Positions 40,754 through 49,005 of a stretch of DNA of 64,000 bases are shown one piece after another; within the stretch, counting starts at the first letter, position 1; each line of letters opens with the position of its first letter. Under the pieces are notes generated by a model. That model was not told where the DNA came from. It did not search any database and worked only from the letters and a program-made list of their open reading frames with translations. Location: positions 339,143 through 403,142 of the forward strand of contig NZ_LMLH01000028.1 in assembly GCF_001421885.1 (NCBI RefSeq). Direction: 5' to 3'. Position numbers and translations under genes: made by a program. Source of the DNA: Pseudomonas sp. Leaf48. GTDB lineage: Bacteria > Pseudomonadota > Gammaproteobacteria > Pseudomonadales > Pseudomonadaceae.

Positions 40754-42436
40754 TCAGCGTACGCGCACGTAAGTACCGGGCGCCGCCTCCATCGGTGGAT
40801 AATTCTGATTGCCGAGAGCCATGTGGGTTTCTTTCTTCGCGCCGGAGCGCTCCTGAATCCAGAGCAGCCATTGAGTCCACCAGCTGCCATCGACATGCTT
40901 GGCCTCGTAGTACCAGGCCCGTGGATCGCTGCTCAGTTTGCCGTTTTCGACGTAGTTGGCCTTCGGGTTGCCCGGCGGATTGAGAATGCTCTGCACATGA
41001 CCGCTGTTGGACAGGACAAAGCGCCGCTCCCCACCCAGCAGCAGGGCGGAGCGGTACACCGCGTCCCACGGCGTGATGTGATCGTTGATGCCGGCCACGC
41101 TGAAGCTGTCGACATTTACCTTTTGCAAGTCGATTGGTGTACCGCAGACTTCCAGCCCGCCGGGGTGAGTCAGCGGGTTGTGCTTGAAGAAGTCCAGCAG
41201 GTCGCCATGCAGGGCGGCCGGCAGGCGCGTGTTGTCGTTGTTCCAGTAGAGGATGTCGAACGCTGGCGGCTCCTTGCCCAACAGGTAGTTGTTGACGAAG
41301 TAGCTCCAGATCAGATCGTTGGGGCGCATCCAGGCGAAAATCCTGGCCATGTCGCGCCCGTCCAGCACGCCCTTCTGATACGAGCGGCGCTTGGCGGCTT
41401 CAAGGGTCTGTTCATCGGCAAAGAGCGCTGCCGGACTGTCCATCTGGCTGTCCAGCAGGCTCACCAGATAGGTTGCGCTGGACACCCGCCGAAGCTGACG
41501 CTTGGCCTGCAGGTGGCCCTGCAACGCGGCAATGGTCAGCCCGCCGGCACAGGCGCCCATCAAGTTGACCTCGCGCGCACCGGTGATCGCCCGGCAGACA
41601 TTCATGGCTTCTTCCACGGCTGCAACGTAGGTCGACAGCCCCCACTCGCGGTGACGCACATCCGGGTTGCGCCAACTGATCATGAAGGTTTGCAAACCGT
41701 TTTTCAGTGCGTACTGGACGAAGCTGTTATGGGGGCTCAGATCGAATATGTAGTATTTGTTGATCTGCGGCGGCACCACCAGCAGCGGTTTGGAATACTG
41801 CTTTTCGCTCATCGGCTTGTACTGGATCAACTCCAGCAATTCGTTGCGAAACACCACGGCACCCGTGGTGGTGGCGACGGTCCTGCCGACCTCGAATGCC
41901 TGCTTGGTGACTTGCCTGGGCAGGCCGTCGTTGTGCAGAAGATCGTCGATCAGATGGCTGATGCCGCGGACCAGGCTGTTGCCGCCGGAGTTGAAGATCT
42001 CCTTGATCGCCAGCGGATTGAGCAGGCTGTTTGACGGCGACACCGCGTCGTTGAGCAAGGTAAAAACGAAGTGAGCCCGGGCGCGATCATCCGTGCTCAT
42101 GTTGCTCTCGTCGATCCAGGTTTTGGTCTGTTTCTGCCAGCTGAGGTAGGCCTGCAGACTGCGACGGTAAAACGGGTTGAGGCTCCATGCCGGGTCGGCG
42201 AAACGAGCGTCATGCGGATTGGTCGGGTGCAGGGTATCCCCCAGCAGCACGCGGCCAAGCTGACCACCGAGTTTCAAGGCATGTCGGGCGCTGTGCAGCG
42301 GATTGCGTACGCCGTAGGCGGCAACGCTGCGCAGGGTCGATAACAGATCCCGCCCACTCAGGCCGCTAATCGCACTTTGTGCATTGATAAACACGGCGGG
42401 AGTGGGTAGGGAATCCCTCGCTGGTTTCTCGCGCAT
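40754..42436 (-). CDS. phaC2: Class II PHA synthase PhaC2
   Basis: 560-aa polymerase that joins medium-chain 3-hydroxyacyl-CoA units. The lipase-like box reads MGACAGG with the nucleophile Cys near residue 296. The Asp lies in AGINDHITPW and the His in NSGHVQSILNPPGN. It is a paralogue of PhaC1 in the same operon, as in all Pseudomonas of this group. A strong AAGGAG precedes ATG 42436. Confidence 0.96.
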   Translation of the reverse strand: MREKPARDSLPTPAVFINAQSAISGLSGRDLLSTLRSVAAYGVRNPLHSARHALKLGGQLGRVLLGDTLHPTNPHDARFADPAWSLNPFYRRSLQAYLSWQKQTKTWIDESNMSTDDRARAHFVFTLLNDAVSPSNSLLNPLAIKEIFNSGGNSLVRGISHLIDDLLHNDGLPRQVTKQAFEVGRTVATTTGAVVFRNELLELIQYKPMSEKQYSKPLLVVPPQINKYYIFDLSPHNSFVQYALKNGLQTFMISWRNPDVRHREWGLSTYVAAVEEAMNVCRAITGAREVNLMGACAGGLTIAALQGHLQAKRQLRRVSSATYLVSLLDSQMDSPAALFADEQTLEAAKRRSYQKGVLDGRDMARIFAWMRPNDLIWSYFVNNYLLGKEPPAFDILYWNNDNTRLPAALHGDLLDFFKHNPLTHPGGLEVCGTPIDLQKVNVDSFSVAGINDHITPWDAVYRSALLLGGERRFVLSNSGHVQSILNPPGNPKANYVENGKLSSDPRAWYYEAKHVDGSWWTQWLLWIQERSGAKKETHMALGNQNYPPMEAAPGTYVRVR

Positions 42437-42563
42437 GAATCAACACTCCTTCGTCTTCAGGCCAAACAAAACACCGAACCAGAACAAACATAGACACTGT
42501 AATGGGTTGTTGCGCGGCGCGGCGTCCTGCCAATGTCTTTGCGCAAGCAAAAGCCAGGCCGGT

Positions 42564-43418
42564 TTAGCCGCCCAATGGCGCCGGATGCGGATGCATTACC
42601 GCACGCTGGCGCTCCTCCTCAAGGAATTTCATGATGATCGGCGCCACTGCTTCGGCCCGGGTAATCAGGAACAGGTGTCCGTCGTCGATGATGTGCAACT
42701 GGGCGTTGGGAATTCGCCAGGCCAGCAGGCGCATGTTGATCAGCGGAATCAGTGGATCGTCATCCCCTGCCAGCACCAGGGTCGGCTGGTTGATTTTGTG
42801 CAGCCAGTGAACGCTGGTCCAGCCGAAGCCGGCAAACAGCTGCCAGTAGTAGCCGAGCTTGCCCGCCGAACGGACCTTTGCCGCGTGATTGGCTGCCAGG
42901 GTCGGATCGCGACGGAACGAGCCGCCATAGATCAGCGGTGCAATGCGGATAACGTGGGAGGGCTGGATGTAGCGTCGAGGGCTGGCCATCATCCACAGCA
43001 CTTTCGGCTTGCCCGGCACCATCACTGCGCCCGCCGCTGTCGCAGCCAGTACCAGTTTCTTGCAGCGCTCGGGATAGTCATAGGCGAACTGCTGGGCGAG
43101 GGCGCCTCCCCAGGAAACGCCGATTACATTGACTTGTCCGTAGTCGAGATAATCGAGCATGCGTGCCGTGAGCTTGGCCAGTCCGGGAAAGCGATATGGC
43201 CGACTCGGCGTCGATGAACCGCCGACACCGGGGACATCGAAGGCGATGACTTCCAGGTCCGGGTCCAGGGCCGCGATGAACGGAAATACCAGCTCCAGGT
43301 TGGCGCCGATGCCGTTGAAAATCAGCAGGGGCGTCAAATGAGGCTTGCCGGGGCGTACCGCGGTGCGGAGCGTCTGGCCATCCAGATCGACGGTACGGAA
43401 TATAAAGGGTTGCGGCAT
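42564..43418 (-). CDS. phaZ: Intracellular medium-chain PHA depolymerase PhaZ
   Basis: 284-aa alpha/beta-hydrolase that releases 3-hydroxyalkanoates from storage granules. The nucleophile is Ser102 in GVSWGGA. The acid lies near GDDDPLIP and the His in DDGHLFL. It sits between the two synthase genes, which links synthesis to mobilisation. Cytoplasmic, no signal peptide. Confidence 0.96.
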   Translation of the reverse strand: MPQPFIFRTVDLDGQTLRTAVRPGKPHLTPLLIFNGIGANLELVFPFIAALDPDLEVIAFDVPGVGGSSTPSRPYRFPGLAKLTARMLDYLDYGQVNVIGVSWGGALAQQFAYDYPERCKKLVLAATAAGAVMVPGKPKVLWMMASPRRYIQPSHVIRIAPLIYGGSFRRDPTLAANHAAKVRSAGKLGYYWQLFAGFGWTSVHWLHKINQPTLVLAGDDDPLIPLINMRLLAWRIPNAQLHIIDDGHLFLITRAEAVAPIIMKFLEEERQRAVMHPHPAPLGG

Positions 43419-43465
43419 GCTTCAGGCCTTGTGAGTCGCAGTTTCGAATTCTGCCTCGATCCCCT

Positions 43466-43552
43466 GTGGGAGCGGGCTTGCCCGCGAAGGCGTCAGGTCA
43501 GTCGACATTGATGTTGATGATCCATAGCTTTCGCGAGCAAGCCCGCTCCCAC
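43466..43552. repeat. REP doublet, family A, between phaC1 and phaZ
   Basis: Inverted arms of the GTGGGAGCGGGCTTGCCCGC type around about 35 bp, placed inside the pha operon directly after the phaC1 stop. It could stabilise the phaC1 message. Confidence 0.9.
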
Positions 43553-43574
43553 AAAGGGGGGCGGGGTGTGTCTG

Positions 43575-45254
43575 TTACCGCTCGTGTACGTAAGTGCCCG
43601 GTGCAGCTTCGCCTGCCGAATAAGCCTTGTTGCCCAGTTTCAGTGGAGCCTTTTTCAGGTTGCCCGAGCGCTCGCCCAGCCATGCGTGCCAGTGCAGCCA
43701 CCAGGAGTCGGTGTGTTTGGTCGACTCTTCCTGCCAGTCATCGGCATTGACGGGCATTTCAGTGCTGGTCATGTAGCGCGACTTCGGATTGCCTGGCGGG
43801 TTGAGGATGCTCTGGATGTGGCCGCTGCTGGACAGTACGAATTCAACCTTGCCGCCGAACAGTTGTGCCGACTTGTAGCACGAGCGCCACGGGGTGATGT
43901 GGTCGCTGGTACCGGCCAGGGAAAACACATCGACCGTGACCTGCTTGAGATCGATCGGCGTGCCGCACACTTCCAGTGCATTAGGTCGAATCAGCGGGTT
44001 GTTCTTGAACATTTCGATCAGGTCGCCGTGGAACGCGGCCGGCAAGCGGGTGGTGTCGTTGTTCCAGAACAGGATGTCGAATACCGGAGGCTCGTTACCC
44101 AACAGGTAGTTGTTGACCCAGTAGTTCCAGATCAGGTCGTTGGGGCGCATCCAGGCGAAAACTTTCGCCATGTCACGGCCTTCAAGAACGCCGGCCTGGT
44201 AGGACTGGCGCTTGGCGGATTCGAGGGTTTGCTCGTCGACAAACAGGGCCACGTCGCTGTCCAGGGTGGTGTCGAGCACACTGACCAGCAGAGTCAGGGA
44301 GTTGACCTTCTTTTCACCGAGCGCCGCGTAATGACCCAGCAGCGCGGTGCAGGTGATGCCGCCGGAGCAGGCGCCGAGCATGTTGATGTCTTTACTGCCG
44401 GTGATTGCGCTAATCACGTCGACCGCTTCCTTGAGCGCCTCGATGTAGGTCGAGAGGCCCCACTCGCGTTGCGCCTTGGTCGGGTTGCGCCAGCTGACGA
44501 TAAAGGTCTGTACGTTGCTGCGCAGGCAGAAGCGCGCCAGGCTTTTTTCCGGACTCAGGTCGAAAACATAGAACTTGTTGATCTGCGGTGGTACCACCAG
44601 CAACGGCCGTTCATGGACCTGCTCGGTGGTCGGTTTGTACTGGATCAACTCCAGTACGTCATTGCGGAACACCACCGCACCTTCGGTCACAGCCAGGGTC
44701 TTGCCTACCTCGAATGCGCCCATGTTGACCTGGCTCGGCATGCCGCCGTTGTGTACCAGATCCTTGGCCAGATGCGAAAGGCCGTCGAGCAGGCTTTTGC
44801 CGCCGGTTTCGAAGAAGCGTTTGACCGCAGCCGGGTTGGCGGCGGTGTTGGTCGGAGCCATGGCCTCGGTCATGAGGTTGATCACGAAGTGCCCGCGACT
44901 GACGTCACCGGCAGGCAGGTTGCTTTCATCGATCCACTGGTGGAGCTCCTTGCGCCACGCCAGGTAAGTCTGCAGATAACGTTTGTAGAGCGGGTTCTGG
45001 CTCCAGGCCGGATCGTTGAAGCGACGGTCATCGCTCGACGGGTTCAGCTGGGATTTGCCCAACAATACGTTCTTGAGCTCCAGGCCGAAATGGGCAACAT
45101 GCCGGGCGCTGTGAATCGGTTGTTTGATGGCCTGCCTGAGCACCATGCGAGCAGAAGCCAGTAGATCCTTTCCACGTAATCCAACGACTGGATTCAAACC
45201 CAGGGTGTTTTCCGAGGCTTGGTATTTCAAGTCATCGTTATTCTTGTCACTCAT
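43575..45254 (-). CDS. phaC1: Class II PHA synthase PhaC1
   Basis: 559-aa main medium-chain PHA polymerase. The nucleophile Cys, at about residue 296, lies in LGACSGG. The catalytic Asp is in AGTSDHITPW and the His in SSGHIQSILNPPGN. Length and motifs are normal for the class. Start ATG 45254 has GGAG upstream. First gene of phaC1-phaZ-phaC2-phaD. Confidence 0.97.
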   Translation of the reverse strand: MSDKNNDDLKYQASENTLGLNPVVGLRGKDLLASARMVLRQAIKQPIHSARHVAHFGLELKNVLLGKSQLNPSSDDRRFNDPAWSQNPLYKRYLQTYLAWRKELHQWIDESNLPAGDVSRGHFVINLMTEAMAPTNTAANPAAVKRFFETGGKSLLDGLSHLAKDLVHNGGMPSQVNMGAFEVGKTLAVTEGAVVFRNDVLELIQYKPTTEQVHERPLLVVPPQINKFYVFDLSPEKSLARFCLRSNVQTFIVSWRNPTKAQREWGLSTYIEALKEAVDVISAITGSKDINMLGACSGGITCTALLGHYAALGEKKVNSLTLLVSVLDTTLDSDVALFVDEQTLESAKRQSYQAGVLEGRDMAKVFAWMRPNDLIWNYWVNNYLLGNEPPVFDILFWNNDTTRLPAAFHGDLIEMFKNNPLIRPNALEVCGTPIDLKQVTVDVFSLAGTSDHITPWRSCYKSAQLFGGKVEFVLSSSGHIQSILNPPGNPKSRYMTSTEMPVNADDWQEESTKHTDSWWLHWHAWLGERSGNLKKAPLKLGNKAYSAGEAAPGTYVHER

Positions 45255-45378
45255 CTACGACGCTCCATTGTCCTGAGACCAGTACCGGGTCCTGCTGTGT
45301 ACTCACACAGCTAATGCCAGGTACTCCCGCCCAGGTGACCGTTAATACTGCATCGCTGCTTTTCAGTTCAGAGATCAC

Positions 45379-45394
45379 TGCAGGGAACTTGCCA
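45379..45394 (-). promoter_or_regulatory. Possible sigma-54 promoter of phaC1
   Basis: On the minus strand the sequence reads TGGCAAGTTCCCTGCA, with GG and GC 10 bases apart. The -24 half is close to consensus (TGGCA); the -12 half is CTGC rather than TTGC. It lies about 125 bp upstream of phaC1 in the 257-bp gap. RpoN-dependent phaC1 expression is reported for some pseudomonads. An AT-rich tract further upstream (45415-45425) may hold another promoter. Confidence 0.45.
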
Positions 45395-45511
45395 GTTCCA
45401 TTGGTTACCCGAGTTTTATTTTTTTCGCAAGCAGGCCGATCTGTGGCGCTGGAGCCGAGCATTCAAACAGATGAAATTAGAAAATGCCTTCTAAAGAACG
45501 ACAGGCTCGGA

Positions 45512-45889
45512 TTAGAGCATCAGCTTGACCACGGACTGGTCCGGATCGCGGGTTTTTCCGGCCGCTTTGAGCTCGCCAAGATAATCGTCCCAGAGTGCGT
45601 CATAACGTCGCGCCAATTCGTACAGGTATTCCCAGGTGAACAAGCCGCTGTCGTGACCGTCGTCGAATGTCAGTTTCAGTGCGTACTGACCGGCCGGTTC
45701 TATCTTGGTGAGAGCGACGTTGATTTTGCCGAATTGCAGGATGGGGTTGCCGTGGCCCTGGACCTCGGCGGAAGGCGAGTGCACGCGCAGGAATTCGGCA
45801 GGCAGGGTGTACTCCTCGCCGGACGCGTATTTCAGCGACAGGGTTTTCGAGGCTTTGTGCAGTTTGATGTCGGTGGGGAGTTGGGTCAT
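45512..45889 (-). CDS. DUF971 family protein
   Basis: 125-aa protein from ATG 45889 (MTQLPTDIKLHKASKTLSL). The domain resembles the N-terminal zinc-binding-like domain of gamma-butyrobetaine hydroxylases (PAEFLRVHSPSAEVQGHG, then FDDGHDSGLFTWEYLYEL), but no oxygenase domain follows. Such stand-alone DUF971 proteins are associated with Fe-S or apbC-type functions in some bacteria; I do not assign one here. It lies between hslU and phaC1, the usual Pseudomonas order. Confidence 0.85.
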   Translation of the reverse strand: MTQLPTDIKLHKASKTLSLKYASGEEYTLPAEFLRVHSPSAEVQGHGNPILQFGKINVALTKIEPAGQYALKLTFDDGHDSGLFTWEYLYELARRYDALWDDYLGELKAAGKTRDPDQSVVKLML

Positions 45890-45920
45890 GACCAAATGTC
45901 CGTTTGTATGCGTGGCCTGA

Positions 45921-45992
45921 CCTTGTAGGAGCCGGCTGGCTGGCGATGGCGATCTGAGGTGCGCCATCGCCAGCAAGCCGGCTCCTACAAGG
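45921..45992. repeat. REP doublet, family C variant
   Basis: Arms CCTTGTAGGAGCCGGCTGGC and its near-complement ending GCCGGCTCCTACAAGG, with CTGGCGATGG repeated inverted inside. It lies between hslU and the DUF971 gene. Confidence 0.88.
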
Positions 45993-46003
45993 AATCACAT
46001 GAC

Positions 46004-47341
46004 CTACAGGATATAACGGGACAGGTCTTCGTTCTGCGCCAATTCGCCCAGGTGGCTGTTGACGTAGTCGGCGTCGATCTGGATGACCTTGCCGTCATGG
46101 CTGCTGGCCAGATCGCCGGCACTGAACGACACCTCTTCGAGCAGGCGCTCGAGCAGGGTGTGCAGGCGGCGGGCACCGATGTTTTCGGTCTTTTCGTTGA
46201 CCTGCCAGGCGATCTCGGCGATACGCTTGATCCCGCTCGGCTGGAACTCGATGCCCAGGCCTTCGGTTTTCAGCAGAGCGCAATATTGCTCGGTGAGCGA
46301 TGCGTGCGGCTCGCTGAGGATGCGTTCGAAGTCTTCCGGCGACAGCGCCTTGAGCTCCACGCGAATCGGCAGACGACCTTGCAGTTCGGGCACCAGGTCG
46401 CTCGGTTTGCTCAGGTGGAACGCACCGGAAGCGATGAACAGGATGTGGTCGGTCTTGACCATGCCCAGCTTGGTGTTGACGGTGCAGCCTTCGATCAACG
46501 GCAGCAGGTCGCGCTGCACACCTTCGCGGGACACGTCGACGCCACCGGAATTGCCGCGCTTGGCGACCTTGTCGATTTCGTCGATGAACACGATGCCGTG
46601 CTGCTCGACCGCTTCCAGAGCCTTGGCCTTCAACTCTTCATCGTTGACCAGACGGCTGGCTTCTTCGTCGCGCACCAGTTTCAACGCTTCTTTGACCTTG
46701 AGCTTGCGAGCTTTCTTTTTGCCCTTGCCCATATTGGCGAACAGGCTTTGCAACTGGTTGGTCATTTCTTCCATGCCCGGAGGCGCGGAGATATCGACGC
46801 CGGCCATTTCGGCGACTTCGATTTCAATCTCCTTGTCATCCAGCTGACCTTCACGCAGGCGCTTGCGGAACAGCTGGCGGGTGTTGGAGTCGGCAGTCGG
46901 GGTGTCGTCGTTGCTGAAACCCATGCGCGGCGGAGGAAGCAGTGCATCGAGGATGCGTTCTTCGGCGGCGTCTTCGGCGCGGTGGCGGACCTTGACGATT
47001 TCCTGTTCGCGCAGGAGTTTGATGGCGGCATCGGCGAGGTCGCGGATGATCGATTCGACATCGCGGCCAACATAGCCGACTTCGGTGAACTTGGTCGCTT
47101 CAACCTTGATGAACGGCGCATTGGCCAGCTTGGCCAGGCGACGGGCGATTTCGGTTTTGCCGACGCCGGTCGGGCCGATCATCAGGATGTTCTTGGGCGT
47201 CACTTCAACGCGCAACTCTTCGGGCAGCTGCATCCGGCGCCAGCGATTGCGCAGGGCAATGGCGACGGCGCGCTTGGCATCGTCCTGGCCGATGATATGG
47301 CGATTGAGTTCGTGGACGATTTCGCGGGGAGTCATGGACAT
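46004..47341 (-). CDS. hslU: HslUV protease ATPase subunit HslU
   Basis: 445-aa AAA+ unfoldase that forms a hexamer and feeds substrates to HslV. Walker A GPTGVGKT is at residues 56-63. The I-domain follows, then Walker B IVFIDEIDKV and the sensor regions. The C-terminus ends in LSRYIL, the conserved peptide that docks into HslV. It starts 55 bp after hslV. Confidence 0.97.
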   Translation of the reverse strand: MSMTPREIVHELNRHIIGQDDAKRAVAIALRNRWRRMQLPEELRVEVTPKNILMIGPTGVGKTEIARRLAKLANAPFIKVEATKFTEVGYVGRDVESIIRDLADAAIKLLREQEIVKVRHRAEDAAEERILDALLPPPRMGFSNDDTPTADSNTRQLFRKRLREGQLDDKEIEIEVAEMAGVDISAPPGMEEMTNQLQSLFANMGKGKKKARKLKVKEALKLVRDEEASRLVNDEELKAKALEAVEQHGIVFIDEIDKVAKRGNSGGVDVSREGVQRDLLPLIEGCTVNTKLGMVKTDHILFIASGAFHLSKPSDLVPELQGRLPIRVELKALSPEDFERILSEPHASLTEQYCALLKTEGLGIEFQPSGIKRIAEIAWQVNEKTENIGARRLHTLLERLLEEVSFSAGDLASSHDGKVIQIDADYVNSHLGELAQNEDLSRYIL

Positions 47342-47396
47342 AATATTTGGCGGACCTCAAGCAAGAATGAGCCGTGGCGCGATGGCCTGCACGGGC

Positions 47397-47927
47397 TTAC
47401 TCGGCGCAGTCCTGCTCCTCAATGGTCTGGGTGTGGTTGGTGAATACACAGATGTCGCCGGCGATGCCGAGGGCGGTTTCGACGATTTCCCGGGCAGACA
47501 GGTCGGTTTTTTTCAACAGCGCGCTGGCAGCGGCTTGAGCGTAGGCGCCACCGGAACCCATGGCGATCAGGCCGTCTTCGGGCTCAACCACATCGCCGTT
47601 ACCGGTGATGATCAGGGACGCATCTTTGTTTGCAACCGCGAGCATGGCTTCCAGGCGGCTCAGGGAGCGGTCGGTGCGCCATTCTTTGGCGAGTTCGACA
47701 GCGGCGCGAACCAGATGGCCCTGGTGTTTTTCCAGCTGGCCTTCAAAGCGCTCGAAGAGGGTAAAGGCGTCAGCTGTAGCGCCGGCAAAACCGGCGATGA
47801 CCTGACCGTGATACAGGCGCCGAACTTTTTTCGCGTTGCCTTTCATCACGGTGTTGCCAAGGGAAACCTGGCCGTCGCCGCCCATGACGACTTTGCCGTG
47901 GCGGCGAACTGAAACGATGGTGGTCAA
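47397..47927 (-). CDS. hslV: HslUV protease peptidase subunit HslV
   Basis: 176-aa threonine peptidase related to the proteasome beta subunit. The start is TTG 47927 with GGAGA just upstream. The next codons give TTIVSVRRHG, so removal of the initiator Met exposes the catalytic N-terminal Thr. The 16-codon in-frame extension upstream would bury this Thr and is rejected. HslVU is usually heat-shock regulated; I did not find a convincing sigma-32 promoter in the repeat-rich region upstream. Confidence 0.96.
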   Translation of the reverse strand: MTTIVSVRRHGKVVMGGDGQVSLGNTVMKGNAKKVRRLYHGQVIAGFAGATADAFTLFERFEGQLEKHQGHLVRAAVELAKEWRTDRSLSRLEAMLAVANKDASLIITGNGDVVEPEDGLIAMGSGGAYAQAAASALLKKTDLSAREIVETALGIAGDICVFTNHTQTIEEQDCAE

Positions 47928-48039
47928 GGGAAGAGTCTCCACGCAGCGGGGCGAAAATGCCTTATGCCCATTCATATGGGGGTGGTGGAGTGGATTTCAA
48001 CTGAGAGAAGCGATGGGGGACGAATGGCGTGCACTAATT

Positions 48040-48280
48040 GTGGCGAGGGGGCTTGCTGTGGTGAGGGGGCTTGCCTGTGGTGAGGGGGCTTGCCTGTGGT
48101 GAGGGGGCTTGCCCCCGTTCGGTCGCGCAGCGGCCGCAAAATCAGTATCCCGGATTTGCCTGAGGCAACGCGGTGTAGGGGTTTTGGGGGCGCTTCGCAC
48201 CCCAGCGGGGGCAAGCCCCCTCGCCACAGGGGTTTTGGGGGCGCTTCGCACCCCAACGGGGGCAAGCCCCTCGCCACAGG
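48040..48280. repeat. Multi-headed REP cluster, family D
   Basis: Four left-type heads in tandem start at 48040, 48058, 48077 and 48096. The 19-bp unit is GTGGTGAGGGGGCTTGCCT; the first is one base shorter and variant, and the fourth continues into a full arm. Two right-type arms follow as a 51-bp direct repeat (periods starting near 48178 and 48229), each with CGCTTCGCACCCC and GCAAGCCCC. It fills the 372-bp gap between hslV and the SPOR gene. Confidence 0.9.
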
Positions 48281-48299
48281 GTTTGGGGGCGAGCTCTAC

Positions 48300-49004
48300 T
48301 CAGCGGTTCTGGCGTTGTTGTAACAACAGATTGCTGAACCCGGCGCCGGCCAGTTGCTTCTGGGCTGTGGTCAGTTGTTCGCGGTTGCTGAACGGACCGA
48401 CCAGAACGCGATACCAGGTTTCGTCTTTCACGGTGCCGGACTCGACCGCCACAGCCTGGCCGAGCAGGATGATCTGCGCACGAACCTTGTCTGCGTCAGC
48501 CTCTTTGCGGAACGAGCCCGCCTGCAGGAAGAACCTGGTCACCGGCGCAGCCTTGACCGGCGGCGCTGGCGGCGGCGTGATACCGGCCAGGGCTGCCTGC
48601 GCGCGGGCGGTATCGATCTTCGCTGCTTCCGCCGGGGTGACCGGCGTCGTCGGAATCGCCGGCACTTGTGGCGTCGGCAGGGTTTTTTCCGGCACGGCGT
48701 CCGGCGGCACGATGACTTCCGATTCCGGCAGCAAGGTGTAGAAGTCGTACTTCGGCTTCACCGGTTGCGTCGGGCTCGGCGGCGTCTTGTTGGCCTCGGC
48801 GATCTTGGCTTTCTGCTGTTGCTCGACCTTTTCGCGTTTGACCGTGTCACTGCCTTTGCCGGGCTCCAGCTTCATCAGGAACACGATGAACGCGCCGACC
48901 GTCAGGCCGATGGCCATCCACAGCCAGCCCGGGATCGGCTGCTTTGCTGGAGCTTGGTAACGGCTGGCGCCACGCTTGGGTGCAGGTTTTTTCTTGGCAG
49001 CCAA
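48300..49004 (-). CDS. SPOR-domain membrane protein (FtsN-like)
   Basis: 234-aa bitopic inner-membrane protein. A basic cytoplasmic N-terminus (AAKKKPAPKRGASRYQ) is followed by one TM helix at about 25-45 (WLWMAIGLTVGAFIVFL), a Pro/Thr/Ala-rich periplasmic linker and a C-terminal SPOR peptidoglycan-binding domain (about 155-230, FFLQAGSFRKEADADKVRAQ). The start is TTG, with the argS GGAG-ATG-TAA end just upstream. It resembles FtsN in layout, but a cell-division role is inferred only. It lies 1 bp after argS. Confidence 0.9.
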   Translation of the reverse strand: MAAKKKPAPKRGASRYQAPAKQPIPGWLWMAIGLTVGAFIVFLMKLEPGKGSDTVKREKVEQQQKAKIAEANKTPPSPTQPVKPKYDFYTLLPESEVIVPPDAVPEKTLPTPQVPAIPTTPVTPAEAAKIDTARAQAALAGITPPPAPPVKAAPVTRFFLQAGSFRKEADADKVRAQIILLGQAVAVESGTVKDETWYRVLVGPFSNREQLTTAQKQLAGAGFSNLLLQQRQNR

Positions 49005-49005
49005 C

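Noticed and set aside
40595..42034. 479-codon plus-strand open frame opposite phaC2 and phaD
   Set aside because: Antisense shadow that crosses two real genes and has no ribosome site.
43566..45164. 532-codon plus-strand open frame opposite phaC1
   Set aside because: It is the antisense shadow of a clearly recognisable PHA synthase; its Arg/Val/Gln-rich translation resembles no family.
48040..48115. 19-bp tandem repeats near hslV as a CRISPR or iteron origin
   Set aside because: The units abut without spacers and are REP heads matched by complementary right arms; no replication gene is nearby.
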